Assembly: GCA_907164885.2 (NCBI GenBank) | Contig: OU015496.1 | Location: 181,316,128 to 181,380,127, forward strand | Origin: Dolomedes plantarius | Taxonomy: Eukaryota; Arthropoda; Arachnida; Araneae; Dolomedidae | Length of the DNA stretch: 64,000 bases | Direction of reading: 5' to 3' | In this document: positions 57,216 to 64,000 of the stretch, piece after piece | Numbering within the stretch: the first letter of the stretch is position 1 | Layout of the letters: each line of letters starts with the position of its first letter | The notes under the pieces: model-generated | Told to the model about the DNA's origin: nothing | The model's database searches: none | The model's input: the letters and a program-made list of their open reading frames with translations, nothing else | Translations under genes and position numbers: made by a program

Positions 57216-57888
57216 ATGTCCTTGAATGACCGGATCCAAAAATGTATTTTCTTATTGACAAAGAAATACAGTTTAACTGCTCTCTTACAATTTCATTGTA
57301 TCATACCGCAAGAAAACTTAGAGGTCCGTATCTCCATTTCTGAAAGAGACGCCATGGTAAAAACCATAATAAATATAGTAAATTATATCCGAGCAAGAGA
57401 AGCGAACCACGCGAAATTTAAAAGTCTTTTGGAAGAAATGAATTGTAATTATTGCGACGTTCTTTTACACGGTACGATGGTTAAGCAAAGGAAAAGTTCT
57501 GGGTTGGGTTTTTTTTTTTCTTTACGGCAAGAAATAATTTTTATTTTACAACACAACAAAAAAGTTTACAACGAACTTGAAAATGATGGATGGTGGTGTC
57601 TTTTAGCTTTTATGTGCAACATCACAGAAAAACTTTTTGAGCTTAATCGTTGTTTACAGGGTAAAAATAAAATAGTTTCGCAGATGGCGAATAAAGTATT
57701 TGCTTTTGCGGAGAAATTAAACATCTATTACGAGGGAATGTTGAACCAAATACTGCATAATTTTCTATTCCGTAACTGAAGATTAACAAGATGGTATTGA
57801 CATTTCTCGATTCATTAACTGCCTTTTCAAATTATCTAGCTGCCTTATCCAAGGAATTTAAAGGGAAGTTTCAGTATTTATGAAATAC

Positions 57889-58615
57889 TAGCTGAATACC
57901 TGTGCTTCGCTACGGAGTGCATTCAAGTTAAATACAACGGTCAATGTATGGAATTAATATAAAAAAATATATATTTATAAAAAAAATCGTAGCGGATGTT
58001 TTTACAGATAAAATAATGTAGAAGAAAATATTCAAATTAAATAAAACGGTTAATGTATGCAATTAATTTGTATGTTTAATACCCTTAAAACATACTAATT
58101 TGAATTAAATTCTTTAAAATTTTCCATCTCAATTAGTCTAGTGGTTAAATTTTATTTTTTACCGTATTTTAATATTGTTTGTCAATTTATTTCTTTGTTA
58201 TGCACGTGACGCAAAATTAATTTAAAGTATCGCAAAAAGAAAAGAATTCACGTGATCAGCATTTAATAAATTAAATTCTAAAAATTAATCTTTAAAAATC
58301 CACCAAAAATCAGAAAATAGAGGTAAGGATTCGAAAAAGATTTCATTTTAAAAGAATTTTTATAAACTTTCTCGTGATACATATTTTATAACCCTCAGAT
58401 TATTATTTTAAATGCAAACTTAAAAGAAGTTACAAAAACAGATTAAAAATTTAATTTAAATACATCTAAGAAGAATTTTTCAAAATCTTTCTAAGTGCAC
58501 CCCTTCACTATAAAAAGAATCGCCAGGCAAAATGTCAGCCCTTTAGGTCCAGCTGTTTGGTCTTTGCGTTATCTGTCAGTCAGTCAGTCACGGAACTGTT
58601 TTATATACATAGATT
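57889..58615 (+). repeat. ACTAG-type interspersed repeat, complete copy
   Basis: Starts ACTAGCTGAATACCTGTG and forms CCTGTGCTTCGCTACGG near the end (arms CCTGT/ACGG, imperfect). It ends with a (CAGT)n run and TTTTATATACATAGATTA. It is non-coding and truncates the hAT relic. Confidence 0.6.
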
Positions 58616-59211
58616 AAGGTATCTGCCTACGTTGAAATGATTACTTTGACGCAAAATTTCAAAATCTTTTATTGCTCTATTTCAAAAGTCAATCTTTAAG
58701 GATTCTAAAACTGCTTTACTTTTATCCGTATGGTCACTGGATGAGAATGTTTGACCAATTTAATAAATCAAAAGCGACATTAAAAGACCGGAAGTAGCAT
58801 CTTTACATGCATTTTCTAGAAATCTTTTTTCAGTTACTTTTGTAAACGAGAAGCTAATAATTTAAAAATTTCTCATTACATTTCAATGAAATTTTGCTGG
58901 AGTGTTTTACATATTACTAACTATGTGTGTTAATTTAATTATTTTTACAGGTACCTGTACTTATGAAAAGATAATTTTTTTAAAAAATCAGTGTTTGTTT
59001 TAACGTTTTTGGTATATTTCAGTGATTTTTTTAAATATTGTAAAATTTTTACTTATGAAAACAGGTAATTGTCACAGTAGTATATAGTATAATAGAAATT
59101 AAAATATATTTAGTTGAATTGAGTGTACGGTCTGTGGCGTAAGCACTAAATTGTACAAAAGCTTCATGAAAAATTCCCTCTATTTTAAAATGTTATGAAT
59201 TTTTTACTAAA
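58616..59211. other. Non-coding stretch
   Basis: Nothing recognised. Confidence 0.4.
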
Positions 59212-59873
59212 ACTAGGAGTTTCGCCCCTCGGCTCGCTCCTCTGTTAGGGCTAATAGGGAGATACATAGGGGTGATTTTCGGGCAATGTAACAGCTTCCA
59301 TCCATTTACTGTTGTCACCCTTAATGCGAAGGGCATTTCATCACTGTTGAATTATCAGCTTTAAAATTCAATTAAAAATCGGAAAATTACGATATAGACT
59401 TGAAATGAGGTTTACATGAATAAGAAAGCTTTAAGCTTCCAGATGATGTAAATATTTTCTTTGTAAGATAAAAACTCGAGGAGCATCGATATTACATCCA
59501 CATAGGGGACGATATTTCTTCGAAAACTGTGTTTCATTTTTTGATGAAAATATTAGTCTGTTTTAAAATATTTTTAAACAAATGAGGTCTAGTTTGAAAG
59601 AGAAATGTCTGTAGTCTTAGATTGTAAAAAGATCAAAATTCTACGATCATTTTTTGGCGAGTTATCGTAATCTGAAGATGAAAATGTCAATATTTTCCCA
59701 CAAAACATAAAATTAAAAAAAACTTGATGAGACATGTCTTACTTTGGTTCCCCTATTTTTCTGCATCCATTGGTATCGCTCTCGACCCCATACCCCCAGC
59801 GGTTTCGGAGGAGATAACGAGACAATCTTTGACAGCGGCAGCGGGAGTTACTTTTTTTTATAATAGAGAGATT
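59212..59873 (+). repeat. ACTAG-type interspersed repeat, variant copy
   Basis: Starts ACTAGGAGTTTCGCCCCTCG and can pair GGAG with CTCC at its end. It shares TCTGTTAGGGCTAAT and the ATAGGGGTGATT block with 28147-28645, and ends TTTTTTATAATAGAGAGATT. Confidence 0.55.
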
Positions 59874-59879
59874 ATATAT

Positions 59880-60425
59880 GTTTTCTTGATTTTATATCAC
59901 ATTTTAAATAAAAATATATGTATTTAATCATTACTCTATACTCCGTAAAAAAGTGCTCCGAAAGTAGGGAGTAACTTAAGATTTGTCTGGTGCTTGTAGA
60001 AAATCCCTAGCACTAATCATTACGCAACTAGCTGAATTGGGATACGATTATGCATAGCTATTTCACGAATTTATCGAGTTCGAAAATGATACAAATCTAG
60101 AAGTCATTTTTAGAAGAAAGAGATAGCGGGAAGGGAGAACGCCAAATTTTAGAAATGAGTGCCTGAAAAATACAAGACTGTACAAAAATGTGCTCACGTT
60201 GTTCGCATAAACGTATCATTGAGAATCATCCTATTCCAAAATGATATGCTAAGAACGTTTACGGAAACCGGCTTACTGATTCTCACCTCGATGACGTATC
60301 ATGTAGCAATTATAAACCTGATTTGTGCATCAAAAATCTCACATCAAAAATCTCACTAATTTGTAAATAGACGTTCTGGTATATCTAGGTTTAAGCATTC
60401 TGTTGTCGTTATTGCACATCTCCAA
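59880..60425. other. Non-coding stretch
   Basis: Nothing recognised. Confidence 0.4.
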
Positions 60426-60429
60426 AGAC

Positions 60430-60645
60430 TAGCAGGGCTATATCATGTCCATTATATTGTACACCCTAAGGAAATCCAGAACCATCAATGGATTGGCAGC
60501 TAGATCGCGCATATAGAGCCCCAGGAGAGCAAGAATATGTTCAGGGGAAACCCGCTCAGTAGAACACTTGGAGCAGACTTAAAAACACTTAGAACCCTCA
60601 GAATATGTCAAAGATCTAAGATGCCCGCTGAAAAAGCTAGTAAGA
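60430..60645 (-). pseudogene. LINE C-terminal zinc-knuckle tail
   Basis: On the minus strand the frame reads SGHLRSLTYSEGSKCF, a stop, VCSKCSTERVSPEHILALLG, MRDLAANPLMVLDFLRVYNI, then MDMI and a stop. The CxxC...H layout followed by a hydrophobic FL-x-x-x-x-LMDLI-like ending is the tail of RNase H-bearing LINE proteins as I know them from spiders. No reverse transcriptase is readable upstream. It differs from the tail at 30.95 kb, so it is a third or fourth LINE family. Confidence 0.65.
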
Positions 60646-61415
60646 AGGGTTTGATCTTGCCCGACATATTCCTGAATGGGGAAAATAGGCAGCTTCTGTG
60701 GTCAAAGACTTGAGCACCAGAGGTAGAAGTCTGACTCAGCTCCTTTTCCTGCAGACAAAGGTAGTGTACCTTTTGTATTTCTGTCTTTTCATTTGTTTTC
60801 TTTAGGATTGTATGTTTACTTGCATTTATGGTGCGTTTAGCTCTAAGTGCAGAATTTCTGACTATCATTTTTTCATTTGACTATCTGTTTCAATGGAGAT
60901 CTCGGGGAGTTGGAATGTCTTTTGGTTAGACCTGCATTCTATTCAGAAAGTTCCCCCCTTGAGGTAACTGATTTGGTTAGGCCTCCTGATGAAGAGACCA
61001 GTCGGTTGCCTCGTTATATGGTTTAGTTCTTTTACTGCAACAGAATCTTGAATTTATGGTGCATTGAGCCCTAAGTGCGTGATTTCGGTTTATTTTGTCT
61101 GCATTCATTCTGTTTGTAATTATCTTTCTCTGCTGAATTATTTACTTTTTAGTTATATTTACCTGTAGGCTTTAGATGGGCATAATGGAATGGCCTTCTC
61201 GCCTAGGGTGACCCTACCAGGAGTTAAACTCCCGACGTACTTAGCCCCTTTCGCCCAGGGACAACCCTCGCCATGATGAGGCGACCTGCAGGACTTGAGG
61301 GGTTAAGATTTCTTTTTACATTATTATATTATGAGGTGTGGTGTACTGTGTTGCGGCCCTTGTAACGTAGCGAAAATATGTATATGGCCTGAGAGAAAAA
61401 ATAGGTTGAGTATGG
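60646..61415. other. Non-coding stretch with a short direct repeat
   Basis: ATTTATGGTGCGTTTAGCTC/TAAGTGCAGAATTTC (60822-60856) recurs as ATTTATGGTGCATTGAGCCC/TAAGTGCGTGATTTC (61052-61086). A GC-rich patch follows at 61195-61300. No gene is recognised. Confidence 0.5.
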
Positions 61416-61425
61416 TTCCTCTAAA

Positions 61426-62018
61426 CCCGTTATTCCTAACCAGTGTACCGCGGCACTTTAGGGTGCCATGAGATCGGCCAGGGATGCCACGAGATTTTTT
61501 TAGGGGGATAAGCAAAAAAATATTAGTAGGGCCAACTTAAAATAAATGTTAAATTGAATTACTCTTACGCCCGAAAGATTGTGACACAGATCGATGCGCT
61601 CTTTCCTTGAGATGCATTAGCTACTCTGCCACCCACAGCTGTTAGACCTGATATCAAACATTTGTACTCTAAGCATCCATCGCAAGTCACCCTTTAATAA
61701 ATCCAAATTCTTTTTATTAATATCTATTGTAGTCTTCAAGTGTATTACCTTGCGGAATCCTATGGCAATTTATGAAACTGTATTATATATGACATTCTGT
61801 TGTTTGTTACTGATATCTTTAAATAAATTAATAAAATCAGCAACGGAGTAAGCATTTATATGAACTTAAATTTAACATGTAACGGACATGCATTCCACTT
61901 TGATTTAATGTTTAAATTTTGTTAAATAAAAATTCTTTCAAGGGTGTCCCCCCCCCCTCTACAAGTTTCTAATTTTATTCCCAAGGGTGCCGCAGATGTT
62001 AAAAGTGTGGGAATCCCT
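61426..62018. mobile_element. Non-autonomous hAT-like repeat
   Basis: Left: TTATTCCTAACCAGTGTACC then GCGGCACTTTAGGGTGCC. Right, read inward on the minus strand: CAGGGATTCCCACACTTTTA then CTGCGGCACCCTTGGG. CAGGG ends and the GTGCCGCGGCAC..GGGTGCC motif mark a widespread hAT-derived repeat type. The left terminal bases are decayed, and no exact 8-bp duplication is visible. Confidence 0.55.
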
Positions 62019-62029
62019 GTTCTAACCGA

Positions 62030-62640
62030 TAATAGATGGTTACTTTGGTGAGAGGTGAGAATTAAATGTACTGAAGTTTGAGAAATCTGAACTGAGAAAC
62101 GTTATTGAATTATTATTCCGACATCCCCTACAACACATTTGAATGACAATAATTCTAGAGGTTGTTGAATAACGAGTTCGTATATATTTTCCTTTAGAGG
62201 GCAAAATTATTTGAAGTTCGTTAATTTTTAAGGATTAATTCTCTGGGAGACGAAACTTACCCCGTAGACAAAAGTGAACGTAAATAATGCATGATATTTG
62301 TTACATTCAAATAGAAAATTTTTATACGTACCTTCTGACCTATTTTATTCTTTATTACAGCAGTTTCTCCAAAAAGCTAAAATTCGGTTTGAAGAGTTAC
62401 TATAACTTTTCCATTGTTAGTATTGATGTGAATGAGAAAATAGTTTTACAGGAAGAGTTCTAGAAATTTCATTTGTTCAGATCATCCAAACTGAAGTAAT
62501 AGGTTCATTGATAATGGGTGGAAATTCAATGCTGCAAAGTTTCGGGAATTTTAAGTGTGCGAAACAATAATTATTATTTATCAAACAAAATTGTAAGAGG
62601 TTGAAAATGTCCATGGAAAAAACTGTTTGGAAATAAATAA
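62030..62640 (+). repeat. Further unit(s) of the 430-bp tandem family
   Basis: Shows GTAAATAATGCATGATATTTG (62281), CAGTTTCTCCAAAAAGCTAA, GAATGAGAAAATAGTTTTAC (62432), AATTTCATTTGTT and GGAAATTCAATGCTGCAAAG in the same order as 54690-55900. The hAT-like repeat next to it suggests the array was split by insertions. Confidence 0.7.
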
Positions 62641-63600
62641 AAAGAAAACGGGTAAAACTATATTTTCAATACTTACAGTTATTTGCTACATACTAAAAAA
62701 GTAACTGTTAAGAAAAATCCTTTAAATATATAGTACCTATAGGCAGAAAGTTATTTATCTACAATAATATTTCACAAAATATTACTGATATCATTAATAT
62801 TAATAATAACCTTTTCATTTGTAATGAACCGGAATATTCACAGTTTACAAATTCATACCATGGATATATTATTACAGGAGATCTTAAGGACACTACCCTA
62901 ACATATCTTATGAATTTAGAAACAAAATATAGATTACCGATCAACTTCAAATATTTTTTAATCACTACACTTAGATAAATTTATGTGTAAACCAGCTTTT
63001 AAATCTAATTTCCTATTTGAATCAGATAAATTTACGTATAAAGTAGCTTTGAAATATAATCTGCCATGTGGAGCCATCTCACTTTAAAAAATTCACATAA
63101 TTCACTGATTAAGTAAAGAGCAAGAAATTACATACATAAAAAATAAATCATAAAGACCTGAAAATGCTCTAAGTCAACTTAAACTCCATCATCATATATA
63201 CTGACAAAGCTTCGAACAATATCTCAGTTATGTAAAACATATCAAGCTATCCAACTTAAAATGCAACTAAATAATGAAATATTTATATATTTAACAAAAT
63301 CTGAAAATTTAACAATGGAAATGACAATAGTGCTTTAAAAACTACATACAGTAAAATAAAAAAAATAATAAAGTAGCGTACAGTGTATTAGTTTGTATAT
63401 TTCCTGAACCCCTCTCACCTTGTAAGCTCTTCAAAGAATAAATTGTGCCCGTAATGCACATGCTAACAACAATATTTCTTACACTCAAACTAATAATTAA
63501 ACAATTTTTTTTAAACTTCAGTTGTATCATAAATAATAGTTATGACTTTATGAATAAAATAAAAAACTATAAAAATATTCAGGAAATTAACACTTTCGAT
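62641..63600. other. AT-rich non-coding stretch
   Basis: Nothing recognised. Confidence 0.45.
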
Positions 63601-63601
63601 T

Positions 63602-63812
63602 TTAAGGGGACAGAGGACCTTCAAACCTTTTTTTTAAACTTTTTTTTATTTTGAATGGATTTGCTTGAAATTTGAATATGTGATTAGTACTACAGATATG
63701 TAAAAGTGGTTAAAATTTAAAGATAAAATATTAATAATTTATGAATTATGAATTATTAATTATATCAGAAATTGGCCTAATTAAAAATGTTCCATGCGCA
63801 TTTTGTTTGCAT
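63602..63812 (+). repeat. Left half of a third TTAA long-inverted-repeat element
   Basis: TTAAGGGGACAGAGGACC (63602-63619) followed by T-rich sequence, and AAAATGTTCCATGCGCATT (63784-63802), match the inner and outer landmarks at 29942 and 51053. The central landmarks are decayed, and the other half would lie beyond or near the window end. Confidence 0.5.
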
Positions 63813-64000
63813 ATAATATGATAATCTTTATTTACAGGATACATTATAGAACTAATAATGAAACTTATTGCTTATTTTAAGCATTCATTAAAAATATAAA
63901 GAGAAAAAAATAATAATAGTGAAAACACCCTGTTTATTACGCAAAATTCCTATAAATCATCTTTTCAAGTACAACATTTAGAAATTCTGAGCTACGAAGC
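63813..64000. other. Non-coding end of window
   Basis: Nothing recognised. Confidence 0.4.

Larger units (their letters stand above)
56190..57880 (+). pseudogene. GTF2IRD2-like hAT transposase relic
   Basis: Pieces in order are KASYEI followed by KHSKPFTDSEVV (56420-56500), KRISQIAS with LEDLKNSKSFSLAFDSSS (56840-56935), and HEDFFKFLPVEDQTRGTEYL (56985-57050). Then comes an open frame (57216-57779) with NYIRAREANHAKFKSLLEEM, YCDVLLHGTMVKQRKS, FSLRQEIIFIL, LAFMCNITEKLFELNRCLQG and KVFAFAEKLNI. A tail follows, reading LAALSKEFKGKFQ. This is the domain order of GTF2IRD2/FAM200/ZBED-type hAT proteins common in arthropods. It is broken by a TTAA MITE, by a 155-bp insert (57060-57215), by several frameshifts, and by the ACTAG repeat at 57889. 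The usual C-terminal dimerisation domain is missing. Confidence 0.82.

Noticed and set aside
61426..62018. Exact 8-bp duplication around the hAT-like repeat
   Set aside because: The flanks (TCCTCTAA and TTCTAACC) do not match, and the left tip is decayed, so the border is uncertain.

Overview
The window looks like gene-poor, AT-rich animal nuclear DNA, most likely from an arthropod and probably a spider. The evidence is the mix of repeats: Jockey-like LINE tails with RNase H and zinc-knuckle ends, several IS630-Tc1-mariner families, hAT, pogo, Helitron, piggyBac-like and TTAA-type MITEs, tRNA-like SINE heads, and long TA/TG microsatellites. The spider assignment rests on the style of the retroelement tails and is an inference. 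I found no intact host gene. Two short splice-flanked open segments (about 47.8 kb on +, about 49.1 kb on -) are only weak exon candidates. One run of exactly 100 Ns (2647-2746) marks a scaffold gap.

Layout, 0-13.2 kb: a 5'-truncated Jockey-like LINE tail (208-800), a hAT end and a hAT C-terminal fragment, an inverted repeat next to the gap, a three-unit tandem repeat (5.5-6.0 kb), a piggyBac-like TTAA MITE (7.69-8.68 kb), and a DD36E Tc1-like element (9.01-10.24 kb). A 2.9-kb hAT-like element of a little-known transposase family is inserted exactly at the end of that Tc1 element, with an 8-bp target duplication.

13.2-22.1 kb: a perfect 24-bp hairpin, then two more than 99% identical 1.62-kb direct repeats flanking 2.4 kb of non-coding tandem repeats. 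A hammerhead-ribozyme-like motif and a gypsy-type gag fragment follow directly, then a second, longer copy of the first LINE on the minus strand.

22.1-32.5 kb: a Helitron Rep fragment, a 3.5-kb pogo-like element containing another nested transposon, an old interspersed repeat, and a TTAA-flanked long-inverted-repeat element split by a LINE fragment and microsatellites.

32.5-46.6 kb: GC-richer non-coding DNA with a recent tandem duplication (34.04-34.80 kb), a LINE split into two opposed halves (twin-priming structure, 36.85-38.2 kb), a nearly complete DD41D mariner (40.35-41.65 kb), a DD34E Tc1-like element with a templated insertion (43.83-45.42 kb), and a TTAA MITE (45.87-46.59 kb).

46.6-64 kb: mostly featureless AT-rich DNA, a SINE head, a second long-inverted-repeat TTAA element, a four-unit 363-bp satellite (52.3-53.7 kb), a degenerate 430-bp tandem family, a GTF2IRD2-like hAT relic broken by two insertions, two copies of an ACTAG-starting repeat, a LINE zinc-knuckle tail and a non-autonomous hAT repeat. 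Every coding element carries stops or frameshifts, so nothing here is likely to be autonomous. The value of the window lies in the nesting order, junctions and repeat biology.
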